From Elusimicrobia bacterium GWA2_66_18 (GTDB taxonomy: Bacteria; Elusimicrobiota; Elusimicrobia; UBA1565; UBA9628): 64,000 bases of DNA. This document shows positions 47,741-57,648 of this stretch, in pieces (the stretch's first letter is position 1; the number at the start of each line of letters is the position of its first letter). A program made the translations under genes and the position numbers. Location of the stretch: the NCBI GenBank assembly GCA_001799675.1, contig MGTX01000009.1:44667-108666 (forward strand), written 5' to 3'. The notes under the pieces were generated by a model. It did not search any database. It saw only the letters and a program-made list of their open reading frames with translations, and was not told the origin of the DNA.

Positions 47741-48804
47741 GCGGGCTTGGCCTCGCGCTCGATGACGAGGGTGCGCACGGGCTGGGCCAGCGGGATGGCG
47801 CCGGCGCGCAGGGCCTCCAGCACGCCCAGCAGGACCGCCTGCTGGCGGTCCATGTACACGCCGTAGTCCGAGCTCGTCACATAGAAGACGACCTCGAATT
47901 CCAGGCCTGATTCGCGGAAGGCGGCCAGGTGGGAGCGGTCGAAGCGGGTCGTCGGGATCTTGGTCACGACGGCGCGGACCTGCTCGGGAATCTTCTTGAG
48001 GGTCTCGCCCGGCGTGTTCAGGGGCACGGCGAAGGTCAGCGCCACGCGCCTCTCGTCCAAATGCTTGAAGTTTTGGATTCGCGTCGAGGTCAGAGTGGAG
48101 TTCGGAAAGACCAGCATCTCGCCGGAGAGAGCGCGCACGCGCGTGGTCTTGATGCCGATATGCTCCACGGTGCCGAGGGCGTCGCCCACCTTGATGGCGT
48201 CGCCTACGACGAAGGGTTTGTCCAGGTAGATGGCCATGGCGGAAAAGAGGTCCCCCAGCACGGCCTGGACGGCGAGCGCGATCGCGATGCCGCCGATGCC
48301 CAGGCCGGCCAGCATGGAGCTGACGTTGAAGCCCAGGTTGCCCAGGACGAACATGAAGGCCCCGACCCAGAGCAGGAGCTTGGCCGCGAAAGCGGCGGTG
48401 TTGGCGGTCTCCGCATGCGCGTGGTCCTTGCCGCCGGCCAGGACCATCTTGCGGATGAAGTAGCCCGCGGCGGTCGAGAGCAAGGTGGCTAGGCGGCAGG
48501 CCACCACGATGACGAGCACGGTATGGAAGGCGCCGTCGAACTTGGCCGGCAGGTCCAGGGGGCGGGCGGCGATGTAGGCCGCCACGATGTAGACCTCGGG
48601 GGAGCGGATCTGCTCCAGCATGTCCACGGCGAAATCGTCCAGGTCCGTCTGGGTCTTCAGCGCGAGGACGCGCAGGCGGGCCAGGACGGCGCGCCGCGCG
48701 ATGAGCACGCCCCACAAAACGGCCAGGAAAGTGGCGGCGGCCCAGAGGTAGGCCGAGACGGGGTTGCCGAGATAATCACGCTGAAGGAAGGCGTACCGGT
48801 TCAT
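47737..48804 (-). CDS. MscS-family small-conductance mechanosensitive channel
   Basis: A 355-residue inner-membrane channel. About four helices precede the pore-lining GFNVSSMLAGLGIGGIAIALA, then the beta-domain (DKPFVVGDAIKVGDALGTVEHIG, SGEMLVFPNSTL). It releases osmolytes on hypo-osmotic shock. ATG 48804 begins the first helix; the coupled upstream ORF is 13 bases away and the downstream methyltransferase overlaps by four. Confidence 0.92.
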   Translation of the reverse strand: MNRYAFLQRDYLGNPVSAYLWAAATFLAVLWGVLIARRAVLARLRVLALKTQTDLDDFAVDMLEQIRSPEVYIVAAYIAARPLDLPAKFDGAFHTVLVIVVACRLATLLSTAAGYFIRKMVLAGGKDHAHAETANTAAFAAKLLLWVGAFMFVLGNLGFNVSSMLAGLGIGGIAIALAVQAVLGDLFSAMAIYLDKPFVVGDAIKVGDALGTVEHIGIKTTRVRALSGEMLVFPNSTLTSTRIQNFKHLDERRVALTFAVPLNTPGETLKKIPEQVRAVVTKIPTTRFDRSHLAAFRESGLEFEVVFYVTSSDYGVYMDRQQAVLLGVLEALRAGAIPLAQPVRTLVIEREAKPA

Positions 48805-48817
48805 GGGGCTGGCGCGC

Positions 48818-49078
48818 CTAGGCCCGGCCCGCGAAGCCGTCCATTCGGCCGTGGAAGTCCGCGCGGGTGACGAGCTTCTCATGGACGTAATCCGTCAACT
48901 CGGCCAAGCCGGAGTTCGTAGACGTCAGGGTCTTCAACGAGGTCTGGAGCATCTCTTTGATCTCGCGGATGTCGACTTTAACGCTCCCGAGGTCCGACTC
49001 GACGCGGTCGAGCCTGTCTTGGACTTCCCCGACCCCGGTCTTGATGCCGCTTAATTCCCGCTTCATATCGTCCGACAT
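48818..49078 (-). CDS. Small coiled-coil protein
   Basis: An 86-residue acidic/basic heptad protein (GVGEVQDRLDRVESDLGSVK, VDIREIKEMLQTSLK), probably a parallel coiled coil. A GAGGGAGGGTGAGGG stretch precedes the ATG as ribosome site. It is the first gene of a probable operon with mscS and the methyltransferase. No specific family is recognised. Confidence 0.75.
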   Translation of the reverse strand: MSDDMKRELSGIKTGVGEVQDRLDRVESDLGSVKVDIREIKEMLQTSLKTLTSTNSGLAELTDYVHEKLVTRADFHGRMDGFAGRA

Positions 49079-49174
49079 TGTACCCTCACCCTCCCTCGCT
49101 CCACAAGGGCCGTAGGACCCATCATGATACGGAGCGATTAGTACGGCTGTCAGCGCGGCGTTCCAGCAGCGCTA

Positions 49175-51406
49175 TCAGGACCGGCGAGCCCGTCGGGGCC
49201 GAGGCAGCCTGCGCACGGCCGCCAATAGTTCGCGGTGCCCGTTCGCGTAGACTATCGGCCCCGCCGGGTCCTGGGCGGCCTCTATCGCCTGCACCCTTGA
49301 GCGGCTGCGGCCGCCGATGAGCACCCTCCGGATGCCGGCCTGGTTGGAGGCCAGCATGTCCGTCAACTCGTCACCCACGAACCACACGTTGCCCGGAGGG
49401 ATGCCCATGGCCTCCAGAGCCTCGATGACCGGCTGCGGCGAAGGCTTGGTCTTGCGCCGGTCGGTGTGGCCCTGGACGCGGTCGAAGTAGCGGCGCAGGC
49501 CGGACCGCTCCACCTCCATGAGCAGTTGCTGTTCCGACTTGTTGCTGACCACCGCCAGCCGCACGCCGCGCGCCTTGAGCGCGGCCAGCACATCGCGGGC
49601 GCCCGGCAAGGTCGGAACGTCGTCGTAGCGCTTGCCGCCGATCGGCCGGCCCTGCCGCGCCGCCGCGACCAGGCCGTCCCAGGTCTCGTCTACGACCCGG
49701 CGCGGCACTCCCGGGAAATACCTGCGGTAGTACGCGTCCCGATCCGTGCGCCAGACGTGGTCCTGCTCCTCAAAGGAAGCCGCTTTGCCGCGCAACTGCC
49801 GCACGGTCTCTTCCCAAGCAGCGCGCTCAACGCGGTCATTGTCGGCCAGCGTGTCGTCCCAATCGAACAGGACCAGGTCCGGGATCATCCAGGTCAGCCG
49901 CTGCGCGGCCGAGGGCCTCAAGGCCTCCACCGACCGGACTATGCCGAGGCAGACCTCCTCGATGACGGAGGCCGAATGGTCGGTGATCGTGCGTCGGTCC
50001 AGGATCTCGAACATCGGCGGCAGATAGCCGTTCTTCAGCAAAATGAAGTCCATGATGAGGCGGCCCGCCCTCCCGTTCGTGTTGACCAGGGGATGGATGC
50101 GCACGAACTGCTGATACGCCAGGACCGCAAGCTGGACGGGGTGCATCCGGTCCTGGTTGGCGCCGTACCACGCCATGAAGTCTTCCAGATAGGCGGGCAG
50201 GAGGTCCCAGGCGGCGAAAGGGACGGACCTCCCGAGAAGATCCAGGCCGTTATGGAAATCCCGCAGGCGTCCGGCATCCCGGCGATGCTCCGTGCCCTCC
50301 AGGAGCGCGCGTCCCAGCGCCTGGATCTTGTCTAAGTCGAGGTCCTCCCCATTGCGGAGCCAGCGGTCGACCAGCGCGGAGGCTTTGCCGAAGTTCTCAT
50401 GCTCCCGGGAGTTCTTGCGGGCATTCGCCAGGGTGCTCGACGGCGCCGAGCGCCCGGCCCGGAACAGGATTGACTCGCGTTTGGAGAGGACCCGCGGACC
50501 GTCGGACCGGACCTGGTCGGCCATGGACAGATGCTTTGCGACCGAGGCGGAGCGTCCGCCGCCGATGGCCTCCGGCGGCTGGATGCGGACATAGGTCGGC
50601 AAGCCGAAGTTTCTGGCGCCCGCCCCCCGCGCATCCGGTTCCCCGTCCCTGCGCTCGACCATCCCCGATTGCGCGGGCAGTTCGCGGAGCCTGAATCGGG
50701 GCGTTGCCAGGAGGAGCTTGCGAGTCCTTGGCTTGACGCGCGGGAGGGCCTCATCGAACTCGACGGAGGAGTTCGACTTCAGCCTGTTCATCAGTTCCTT
50801 GCGCCCGGCGTCCGGCGGGCGGGCCTGGAAGACGGCTCTGGAGACAGCGTCCAGACCCACGGCATCCCCAAGACCTACGGAGGCGATGAAGCCGCGGCTC
50901 TGCACGATGAGCTGGGGGTCCCCGATGAAACGCAGAAGGACCCGGGCGGACTCCGTCCGCACGCCGTCGTCGTCTTCGAATGCGCTCCGTGCCAAGCGTT
51001 CCAGCTCATCCCAGACGCGTCCCTCCCGCAGGCCGGAAACGAGCGCCCGGATCCTCTTGCGCACGCCGAGGATGAGCGCCCGGTCGGATTGCCGGGATCC
51101 CTCCGTGTCCGGGTTCGCTCCCTTCCCGCCGGCGACGACCGCGGGCATCCCGGAGCGCGGGAACTGAGGCCCGATGGACGGCAGGACCGGCGCCGCATAG
51201 GGCAGGGTCAGGGCGGGCGGAAGGCCGCCGGCCTTCGGATTCAGCGCGGCCGCCGGGGCGCTCGCGGCCGCCTGACCCGCGGCGCCGGCTTGGGCCGCGC
51301 CGCTGCCGGCGGCCGGAACTCCCAGGGGAACGCCTGTCCGGATGCTCTGAGCCCGCGCCGCCGCGCATAGGCTCGCGGCCAGCAGACAAACCGATATCCT
51401 TCTCAC
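49175..51406 (-). CDS. Secreted Fic domain - HAD phosphatase fusion protein
   Basis: A 743-residue protein. A signal peptide ([19 protein letters not shown]) is followed by an Ala/Pro-rich stretch and about 200 residues of unknown helical sequence. Residues about 345-500 are a Fic domain: [12 protein letters not shown] (438-449), preceded by FVRI as in other Fic proteins, but with Asn for the usual D/E and Thr for the first Gly. SREHEN (333-338) matches the S/TxxxEG/N inhibitory pattern. Residues 508-735 are a HAD hydrolase: FDWDDT (Asp515, Asp517), VVSNKS (Ser621), Lys654 and GDELTD, all intact. Start is GTG 51406. The combination is unfamiliar to me. Confidence 0.85.
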   Translation of the reverse strand: MRRISVCLLAASLCAAARAQSIRTGVPLGVPAAGSGAAQAGAAGQAAASAPAAALNPKAGGLPPALTLPYAAPVLPSIGPQFPRSGMPAVVAGGKGANPDTEGSRQSDRALILGVRKRIRALVSGLREGRVWDELERLARSAFEDDDGVRTESARVLLRFIGDPQLIVQSRGFIASVGLGDAVGLDAVSRAVFQARPPDAGRKELMNRLKSNSSVEFDEALPRVKPRTRKLLLATPRFRLRELPAQSGMVERRDGEPDARGAGARNFGLPTYVRIQPPEAIGGGRSASVAKHLSMADQVRSDGPRVLSKRESILFRAGRSAPSSTLANARKNSREHENFGKASALVDRWLRNGEDLDLDKIQALGRALLEGTEHRRDAGRLRDFHNGLDLLGRSVPFAAWDLLPAYLEDFMAWYGANQDRMHPVQLAVLAYQQFVRIHPLVNTNGRAGRLIMDFILLKNGYLPPMFEILDRRTITDHSASVIEEVCLGIVRSVEALRPSAAQRLTWMIPDLVLFDWDDTLADNDRVERAAWEETVRQLRGKAASFEEQDHVWRTDRDAYYRRYFPGVPRRVVDETWDGLVAAARQGRPIGGKRYDDVPTLPGARDVLAALKARGVRLAVVSNKSEQQLLMEVERSGLRRYFDRVQGHTDRRKTKPSPQPVIEALEAMGIPPGNVWFVGDELTDMLASNQAGIRRVLIGGRSRSRVQAIEAAQDPAGPIVYANGHRELLAAVRRLPRPRRARRS

Positions 51407-51558
51407 TGTCCGTTCAGGATATCATGCGCCGGCTCTCCCGGCGTTGAGCCAAATGGCCCCTGCCGACGAGGTCAAGTGGCCCCGGAGAGCATAGGACCCG
51501 AGACTATTCCGCGCGACAGGCCCGACCTGCGACACCGCAAAAGAATGGCGATTTCAGC

Positions 51559-51564
51559 TATAAT
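51559..51564 (+). promoter_or_regulatory. -10 element of the ahcY transcript
   Basis: TATAAT 40 bases before the ahcY ATG, with CCAGGAGAAACC as ribosome site in the leader. The -35 region (CGCAAA) is poor. I see no S-adenosylhomocysteine riboswitch fold in 51420-51604; the rest of this gap holds two copies of TGGCCCC and nothing else notable. Confidence 0.45.
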
Positions 51565-51604
51565 ATCTTGGTTGCCCCCATCAGACCAGGAGAAACCAAC
51601 CCCA

Positions 51605-52924
51605 ATGCCCACCGCCGCCGCCATGGACTGTAAAATCAAAGACATCGCGCTCGCCGACTGGGGCCGAAAAGAGATCACGATCGCCGAGAACGAGATGCCG
51701 GGGCTCATGGCCCTGCGCGCGGAATACAAGGGCCGACTGCCCCTCAAGGGCGCGCGCATCGCGGGCTGCCTGCACATGACGATCCAGACGGCGGTCCTCA
51801 TCGAGACTCTGCTCGAACTGGGCGCCGAGGTCCGCTGGTCCTCCTGCAACATCTTCTCGACCCAGGACCACGCCGCCGCCGCCATCGCGAAGGCCGGCAA
51901 GGCCGCGGTCTTCGCCTGGAAGGGCATGAACGCGCGGGAATTCGACTGGTGCATCGAGCAGACGCTGAGGTTTCCCGACGGCCGGCGCCTGAACATGATC
52001 CTCGACGACGGCGGCGACCTGACGAATATGGTGTTCGACAAGTTCCCGAAGCTCGCCCAGGACATCGTGGGCCTGTCCGAGGAGACGACGACCGGCGTGC
52101 ACCGCCTCATCCAGCGCGCCGCGGCCGGCACGCTGCTGGCGCCGGCGATCAATATCAACGACTCGTGCACGAAGTCGAAGTTCGACAACCTGTACGGCTG
52201 CCGCGAGTCCCTTCTCGACGGCATCAAGCGCGCCACCGACGTGATGGTCGCGGGCAAGATCGCGGTGGTGGCCGGCTACGGCGACGTGGGCAAGGGCTGC
52301 GCGCAGTCGCTGCGCGGCCAAGGCGCGCGCGTGCTGATCACGGAGATCGACCCGATCAACGCCCTGCAGGCGTGCATGGAAGGCTATCAGGTCGTCACGA
52401 TGGACGAGGCGGCGCCGATCGGCGACATCTTCGTCACGGCGACGGGCTGCAGGGACGTCATCCTGCGCAAGCACCTGGACGCGATGAAGAGCCAGGCCAT
52501 CGTCTGCAACATCGGCCACTTCGACCTGGAGATCGACATCGCGAGCATGACCGGCGACAAGAAGCTCAAGAAAGTCGAGATCAAGCCGCAGGTGGACCAG
52601 TTCGTCTGGCCCGACGGCAAGGTCGTCACCGTGCTGGCCGAGGGCCGCCTCGTCAACCTCGGCTGCGCCACGGGCCACCCGAGCTTCGTGATGAGCTGCT
52701 CCTTCACCAACCAGGTCATGGCCCAACTCGAGCTCTGGAGCAGCCAGGGCACGGGCAAGTACAAGAATCAGGTCTACCTCCTTCCGAAGAACCTCGATGA
52801 GAAGGTCGCCATGCTCCACCTCGGCAAGCTGGGCGCCAAGCTGACCAAGCTGACCAAGGCGCAGGCCGAATACCTGGGCCTTCCCGTGGAAGGCCCGTTC
52901 AAGCCCGACAACTACCGCTACTAA
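51605..52924 (+). CDS. ahcY: Adenosylhomocysteinase (S-adenosyl-L-homocysteine hydrolase)
   Basis: A 439-residue NAD-dependent enzyme splitting SAH into adenosine and homocysteine, the recycling step after methylation. [47 protein letters not shown] and the NAD site [12 protein letters not shown] are all conserved, as is the C-terminal KPDNYRY. ATG 51605 follows AGGAGA. The frame is open to 51476 but that part has no homology. The following gene starts two bases after its stop. The methyltransferase nearby and the PLP lyase at 40966 fit a shared methionine cycle, by content only. Confidence 0.97.
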   Translation: MPTAAAMDCKIKDIALADWGRKEITIAENEMPGLMALRAEYKGRLPLKGARIAGCLHMTIQTAVLIETLLELGAEVRWSSCNIFSTQDHAAAAIAKAGKAAVFAWKGMNAREFDWCIEQTLRFPDGRRLNMILDDGGDLTNMVFDKFPKLAQDIVGLSEETTTGVHRLIQRAAAGTLLAPAININDSCTKSKFDNLYGCRESLLDGIKRATDVMVAGKIAVVAGYGDVGKGCAQSLRGQGARVLITEIDPINALQACMEGYQVVTMDEAAPIGDIFVTATGCRDVILRKHLDAMKSQAIVCNIGHFDLEIDIASMTGDKKLKKVEIKPQVDQFVWPDGKVVTVLAEGRLVNLGCATGHPSFVMSCSFTNQVMAQLELWSSQGTGKYKNQVYLLPKNLDEKVAMLHLGKLGAKLTKLTKAQAEYLGLPVEGPFKPDNYRY

Positions 52925-52926
52925 GC

Positions 52927-53727
52927 TTGACCGTGTTCAACGACCTGATCGCCTCGCTCGCCTCCCCGACCGCTTATCGCCGCTTCGCCGGCGAGAAGCC
53001 GGTCCGCTGCGCGGCTTATGTCGCCGTCTTGTCCCTGATCTTCGTGACGGCCCTGGCCGTGGCCATCAAGATCCGGCTCGCCCCGCTCTTCGATGAGACC
53101 TTCGACTGGCTCAAGACCTCCATGCCTTCCGTCACCTTCTCCGCCGGAAAGGTCACCAGCGCCGCCCTGGTCGCGACCCGCGTCGAGCACCCTCGCATCA
53201 AGCAGGTCGCCCTCATGATCGACACCAACCGGACCGACCCCGTCACCGTCCAGCAGCTCGGCGAGGCCAAGGTCCTGGCCTACCTGACCGCCAACGCCAT
53301 GTACCTGTCCCGCGACGGCCGCGTGGAAATCTTCGACCTCTCCAAGTCCGCCGACAAGACCGTCACCATCGACGCGGGCAGCTATCGGGACATGGAGAAG
53401 GCCTTCAACTGGGTCTTCTACCCTCTGGTGCTCATGATCTTCTTCGGCCTCTTCTGCGTCTCCCTGTCCTTCTTCGGCCTGCTCTACGGCCTGGCCGGCC
53501 TGCTCGTCGCCTCGATGACCGGGGCGGACCTGACATTCTCCGCGCTCTTCCGCATGGCCCTCCATGCCCAGACCGCCGCGGTCTTCCTGCGCGCCGCCGA
53601 CGCCCTGTCGCCGGTGCGCATCCCCAAGGGGAGCCTGATCTCGCTCGCCCTGAGCGCGACCACCCTGATCCTCGCCATCCGCGCCGCCGGCAAGCCGCAG
53701 GCCGAGCCCCCCGCGCCCGCGGCGTGA
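52927..53727 (+). CDS. DUF1189-type membrane protein
   Basis: A 266-residue protein with a helix at about 28-48, a soluble domain (residues 55-155, LFDETFDWLKTSMPSVTFSAG) and three or four helices at 160-255. This arrangement and the position of the soluble loop match DUF1189 proteins of unknown function. TTG 52927 is two bases after the ahcY stop; GTG 52933 is the alternative. Its stop overlaps the next GTG. Confidence 0.75.
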   Translation: MTVFNDLIASLASPTAYRRFAGEKPVRCAAYVAVLSLIFVTALAVAIKIRLAPLFDETFDWLKTSMPSVTFSAGKVTSAALVATRVEHPRIKQVALMIDTNRTDPVTVQQLGEAKVLAYLTANAMYLSRDGRVEIFDLSKSADKTVTIDAGSYRDMEKAFNWVFYPLVLMIFFGLFCVSLSFFGLLYGLAGLLVASMTGADLTFSALFRMALHAQTAAVFLRAADALSPVRIPKGSLISLALSATTLILAIRAAGKPQAEPPAPAA

Positions 53728-54128
53728 GCAGGGCGCTCGCCCTGACTCTGGCCTGCGGCCTCCTCTCGGGCTGCGAACTGCTGACCGGGGACTTCCGCCT
53801 GACGGGCACGGTCGAACTGGCCCCCGCGCTGAGCGAGCGCGCCCCGAAGACGAACACGATGCTCTTCGTCGTGGCCAAGAACGCCGGGGGCGTGCCCGTG
53901 GCCGTGCACAGCATCATCAATCCCGAGTTCCCCGCCGCCTTCGAGATGGACCAGCACGACCTGCTCGTCCCCGCCCTGCGCCGCCAGGAGCCCCTGAGCC
54001 TGCACGCCGAGTTCAACACCCACGGCGCGGCCGGCGCCCCGCGCTCCGGCGATTTCGCGGGACGGGCCGCGTCCGAGGTCCGCTCCGGCGCCCGCGGCAT
54101 CCGCGTCCTCGTCGACCGGCAGCTATGA
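53724..54128 (+). CDS. Lipoprotein resembling the periplasmic tail domain of CcmI/CcmH
   Basis: A 134-residue lipoprotein: signal ending LLSGC (Cys17), then LTGTVELAPALSERAPKTNT, TMLFVVAKNAGGVPVAVHSI and a C-terminal SGARGIRVLVDRQL. These match the beta-sandwich C-terminal domain of cytochrome c biogenesis CcmI, which in proteobacteria is attached to membrane helices and TPRs. Here it stands alone. GTG 53724 overlaps the previous stop and ATG of the next gene overlaps its own (ATGA). Confidence 0.75.
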   Translation: MSRALALTLACGLLSGCELLTGDFRLTGTVELAPALSERAPKTNTMLFVVAKNAGGVPVAVHSIINPEFPAAFEMDQHDLLVPALRRQEPLSLHAEFNTHGAAGAPRSGDFAGRAASEVRSGARGIRVLVDRQL

Positions 54129-55354
54129 GAAGCGCCCTCCCCCTCGCGATCGTCGCCGTCCTGGCCGCCTGCGCGCTGCCGGCCCCGCGCCCCGCGCGCG
54201 CAGAGGTCCTCAGCGGTCTCGACGTCCTTGAAGCCGAGGGCTTCGCGGCCCTCAAGGGCAAGCGCGTGGGCGTCATCACCAACCGCACGGGCGTCGACAG
54301 GGAAGGGCGCTCCATCGTCGACGTCCTCGCCGCCGCGCCCGGCGTGGAGCTGGCGTCGGTCTTCTCGCCGGAGCACGGCTTCTTCGCCGCCTCCGAATCG
54401 GAGAAGATCGGACGAGCCGAGATCTCGGCCGGGGGACGGCGCATCCCGGTGATCAGCCTCTACGCCGGAGGAATCGAAGGCATGCGTCCCAAACCCGAGG
54501 ACCTCCAAGGATTGGATGCATTGGTCTTCGATATCCAGGACATCGGCGCGCGCTTCTACACCTACCTCGCGACCATGGGCCTGGCCCTCGAGGCGGCCGC
54601 TCATGCCGGCATCGAGTTCATCGTCCTCGACCGGCCCAACCCCATCCGCGGCGACGTCGTGGAAGGCCCCATCCTCGAGGACCCCGACCTGCGCCTGGTC
54701 ACGCCCACCGCCTTCTTCCAGGTGCCCGTGCGCCATGGCCTGACGGCCGGAGAGATGGCCCTCTGGCACAACCGCGCCGTCCGCCATCCGAAGCTGACCG
54801 TGGTGAAGTTGCGCGGCTGGAAGCGCGAGATGTGGCAGGACGAGACCGGTCTGCCCTGGGTCCCGCCGTCTCCGAACATGCCCGACCTCGACGCGGCCTC
54901 GCTCTATCCCGGCATCGGGATCTTCGAGGCCTCGAACCTCTCGGTCGGACGAGGCACGCCTTATCCGTTCCGCTGGATCGGAGCGCCCTGGCTGAAGGCC
55001 TCGGAGCTCGCCGCGCGGCTCGAGGGCCGCCTCGACGGGATCCGCTTCTCGGTTTCGGACCGCGTGCCGACTAAGAGCGTCTTCGAAGGCCAGCCATGCC
55101 GCGGCGTGCGCCTGACGGTGACCGACCGCGATATCATGAGGCCGCTGGCCGTCTTCCGCCACGTCGCCCTCGCCCTGAGGTATCTCCACCCGGAGCATTT
55201 TCAATGGCGCTGGGACGAGGCCAAGCGGATGATCGGCGTCGAAGAGTTCCGCCGGCTATGGGAGTCCGGCGCCGGCGACGAGGATTTCCTCTCGCTCTTC
55301 GACAAGGGTCCGCGCGATTTCTCGGCGTCCCGCGCCCCGGTCCTCCTCTACTGA
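54125..55354 (+). CDS. Exo-beta-N-acetylmuramidase NamZ-like protein (DUF1343)
   Basis: A 409-residue exported protein of the DUF1343/GH171 family; B. subtilis NamZ cuts MurNAc from the non-reducing end of glycan fragments. Motifs: GKRVGVITNRTGVDREGRS, SVFSPEHGFF, VFDIQDIGARFYTY, VLDRPNPIRGDVVEGPIL and FEASNLSVGRGTPYPF. The N-terminal signal is Ala-rich with a Cys near residue 16 that could be lipidated. Together with NagZ (57649) and the symporter (56120) it suggests peptidoglycan sugar recycling. Confidence 0.88.
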   Translation: MRSALPLAIVAVLAACALPAPRPARAEVLSGLDVLEAEGFAALKGKRVGVITNRTGVDREGRSIVDVLAAAPGVELASVFSPEHGFFAASESEKIGRAEISAGGRRIPVISLYAGGIEGMRPKPEDLQGLDALVFDIQDIGARFYTYLATMGLALEAAAHAGIEFIVLDRPNPIRGDVVEGPILEDPDLRLVTPTAFFQVPVRHGLTAGEMALWHNRAVRHPKLTVVKLRGWKREMWQDETGLPWVPPSPNMPDLDAASLYPGIGIFEASNLSVGRGTPYPFRWIGAPWLKASELAARLEGRLDGIRFSVSDRVPTKSVFEGQPCRGVRLTVTDRDIMRPLAVFRHVALALRYLHPEHFQWRWDEAKRMIGVEEFRRLWESGAGDEDFLSLFDKGPRDFSASRAPVLLY

Positions 55355-55372
55355 CGCCTCTCCTTGCGGCCG

Positions 55373-56059
55373 CTACTCCCCGAGGCACATCCGAGCCCGG
55401 CCGCTCTCTTTGACCCCGTACAGGACGCGATCCGCGCGCTGGAGGAACTGCAGGGACGTCTCCTCCTCCTTAAGTTCGGTCACGGCGACGCTCAGCGTGA
55501 CTTTCTCCTCCCGGCATCCCGGCAGACCGATCTGGATGAGGAAGACCCTCTCCGCGATGCCCGCGGCCTCGGCCGCCTGGGTGTGGGGGCACAGAACCAG
55601 GAACTCGTCGCCGCCGAACCGGAAGCAGAGATCCACGTGCTCGCGGACCGCGGCGAGGAGGGCGCGCGCGAACCGGCGCAGGAGCTGGTTGCCGAGGGCG
55701 TGGCCGTAGCGGTCGTTGAAGGCCTTGAAGCGGTCCAGGTCCATGAAGATCATCGATAGAGGCGAGCGGACTCGTTGGGCGAGGGCCACCTGGCGGTCCA
55801 ATTCGGCCCTCAGGTGGCGGGAATTGAACAGCCCCGTCAGCTTGTCGGTGATCGAGGCTTCCTCCAACCGGCGTCTCTGGCGCTGGATGATGACGACCAT
55901 GGCCAGGGTCAGAAGGACCACGAAGGTCTCCGTGCCCAGCCCGAGCCAGCCTTCCGCGAGGCCGCGCATCCTCCCCCACTCCGCCAGCAGGGGGGGCAGA
56001 GCGAGAAGGTAGGGCCACTGCGACTTGAGCTCGTTGAGACGCGAACATTCGGGAAGCAT
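55373..56059 (-). CDS. Membrane-anchored diguanylate cyclase (GGDEF)
   Basis: A 228-residue protein with two hydrophobic N-terminal segments (about 17-30 and 40-60) and a GGDEF domain from about residue 70: DKLTGLFNSRHLRAELDRQ, FMDLDRFKAFNDRYGHALGN and the active-site FGGDEF. It should make c-di-GMP, which the PilZ protein at 33412 could read. No I-site RxxD is apparent just before GGDEF. AGGAAG precedes ATG 56059. Confidence 0.9.
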   Translation of the reverse strand: MLPECSRLNELKSQWPYLLALPPLLAEWGRMRGLAEGWLGLGTETFVVLLTLAMVVIIQRQRRRLEEASITDKLTGLFNSRHLRAELDRQVALAQRVRSPLSMIFMDLDRFKAFNDRYGHALGNQLLRRFARALLAAVREHVDLCFRFGGDEFLVLCPHTQAAEAAGIAERVFLIQIGLPGCREEKVTLSVAVTELKEEETSLQFLQRADRVLYGVKESGRARMCLGE

Positions 56060-56119
56060 GACGTTTACTTCCTATAATGACTTTACTGCCATTCCTTATA
56101 GTGTAGCTGAACCCCGGGA

Positions 56120-57640
56120 TTATGCAAGGGTCCCACGCTCGCCGTCCAAGACCGGCCCCAGGACCCAGCCCAGGCCGAAAGTCCCGGCGGTCCCCAGGAT
56201 CACGAGCCAACTCCAGCCCAGGGGGACGATCTTCATCTCGGACAAGACGAGCAGCGTCGCGTTGACGGCGGCCATGAGGCCCATCGCCGCGGCCGTGCCG
56301 CGATCGGCCCGGCGCTTCGTCATGAGCCCGAGCAGGAAGACGCCCAAGAGCGAGCCGTAAGTCACCCCCCCGATCTTGAAGGCCAGCCACAGCATCTTGT
56401 CGAAATAGCTGAAGCCGTAGGCTATAGCGGCCAGGACGAGCGCGAACAGGGCCACGCAGACGCGCGAGACTTTCAGGTAATGCGCCTGGGTCGCCTGCGG
56501 ACGCGCCAGCGGACGGTAGAGGTCCGTCACGAACACCGCGGTCAAAGACGCCAGCGGGGAGTCGATGGACGCCATCACGATGGCGGTGAGCACCGCGCCG
56601 CGCAGGAAGGCCGGCATCGAGAGCAAGGCGAAGTGGGAGTAGATCGTGTCGAGCTTGACGGGCAGAGCCAGCCCGGGGCTCTGCTTGTAGAACACGAAGA
56701 GCAGAGTCCCCACGCTCATGAAGACCAGCAAGGTCAGCAGGGAGCCGGCGATGGAGAGGAGGATGGTCTTCTGGCTCTCGCGCCGGGTCTCCACGGTGAG
56801 GAGCTTCTGCGTCATCTCGTGGTCCGTGCCGAAGGCCGCCGTGGAGCCCACGAAGCCGTTCAAGACCGCGACCCAGACGATGTTCGGGTCCGAGAAAAAC
56901 TTCCCGAGGAAGCCGGGCTCGAGCGGCGAAGGCCCCCAGTTGAAGAGCTGGAGCTTGCCCGCGGCGCCGGCCAGACGCAGGGCCGCAGGCACGCCGCCGT
57001 CCACCCGTTTGAGGAGGAAGAGGATGGTCAGCGCGCCGGCGGCGAGGAAGGCGAGGGCCTGGATCACGTTCGTCCAGATCACCGACTCGATGCCCCCATA
57101 GGCGATGTAAAGCATGCTGACCACGGTGAAAAGGAGGATGGTGGGCGCCAGACGCCAGCCCAGGAGCACGCTCACCGCCACGCCGGCGGCCATGAGCCGC
57201 ACGCCCGAGGCGAGCAGGCGCGTGACGAAGAAGAAGCCGGTCGCGGTGTACTGCGTGCGGCGGCCGAAACGGACGCGCAGGAACTCGTAGATGGTCGTGC
57301 TGTTGTACTGATAGAAGGCCGGGATGAACAGGAACGCGATGAGCACGCGCGCTCCGGCCGAGCCGATGAAGAATTGCAGGTAGTTCCAGTTCTCGCGGAA
57401 GGTCGTCGCGGGCACGCCGATGATGGTCATGGCGCTGATCTCGGTGGCCACGAAGGAGAGCATCGCCACCCACCAGGGGATGCGCCGCGCGCCCAGGAAG
57501 AACTCGCCCGTGGACTTGATGCCGCGGCCGCCGAGCCAACCCACCAGGAACATGACGAGCAGGCTGACGAACAGGACCGAGTAGTCCGCCGCCGTCAGCG
57601 TGCTGCCGCCCGGAAACCAACTCCCGATGAATTCTTTCAA
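56120..57640 (-). CDS. Sodium:solute symporter (SSS family)
   Basis: A 506-residue transporter with about 13 helices. GRGIKSTGEFFLGARRIPWW and SFVATEISAMTIIGVPA near the N-terminus, then AYGGIESVIWTNVIQ and TDHEMTQKLL, are SSS hallmarks. TTG 57640 follows GGAGG and is nine bases after the nagZ stop, so it is co-transcribed with nagZ and may import sugars released by NamZ/NagZ; that substrate is inferred. Confidence 0.9.
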   Translation of the reverse strand: MKEFIGSWFPGGSTLTAADYSVLFVSLLVMFLVGWLGGRGIKSTGEFFLGARRIPWWVAMLSFVATEISAMTIIGVPATTFRENWNYLQFFIGSAGARVLIAFLFIPAFYQYNSTTIYEFLRVRFGRRTQYTATGFFFVTRLLASGVRLMAAGVAVSVLLGWRLAPTILLFTVVSMLYIAYGGIESVIWTNVIQALAFLAAGALTILFLLKRVDGGVPAALRLAGAAGKLQLFNWGPSPLEPGFLGKFFSDPNIVWVAVLNGFVGSTAAFGTDHEMTQKLLTVETRRESQKTILLSIAGSLLTLLVFMSVGTLLFVFYKQSPGLALPVKLDTIYSHFALLSMPAFLRGAVLTAIVMASIDSPLASLTAVFVTDLYRPLARPQATQAHYLKVSRVCVALFALVLAAIAYGFSYFDKMLWLAFKIGGVTYGSLLGVFLLGLMTKRRADRGTAAAMGLMAAVNATLLVLSEMKIVPLGWSWLVILGTAGTFGLGWVLGPVLDGERGTLA

Positions 57641-57648
57641 TGTCCCTC

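Noticed and set aside
47741..48715. The methyltransferase frame extends upstream through mscS
   Set aside because: It is another frame of mscS, Arg/Pro-rich; the GTG overlapping the mscS stop is the credible start.
51450..51485. Two TGGCCCC copies resembling an insertion-sequence end
   Set aside because: Too short and no transposase or target duplication is visible.
51420..51604. Possible SAH riboswitch before ahcY
   Set aside because: No conserved SAH-riboswitch core or convincing stem-loops; the leader after TATAAT is only about 35 bases.
53432..55204. A 590-codon open frame on the minus strand
   Set aside because: Shadow of the DUF1189, lipoprotein and namZ genes; Arg/Gly-rich, no domain.
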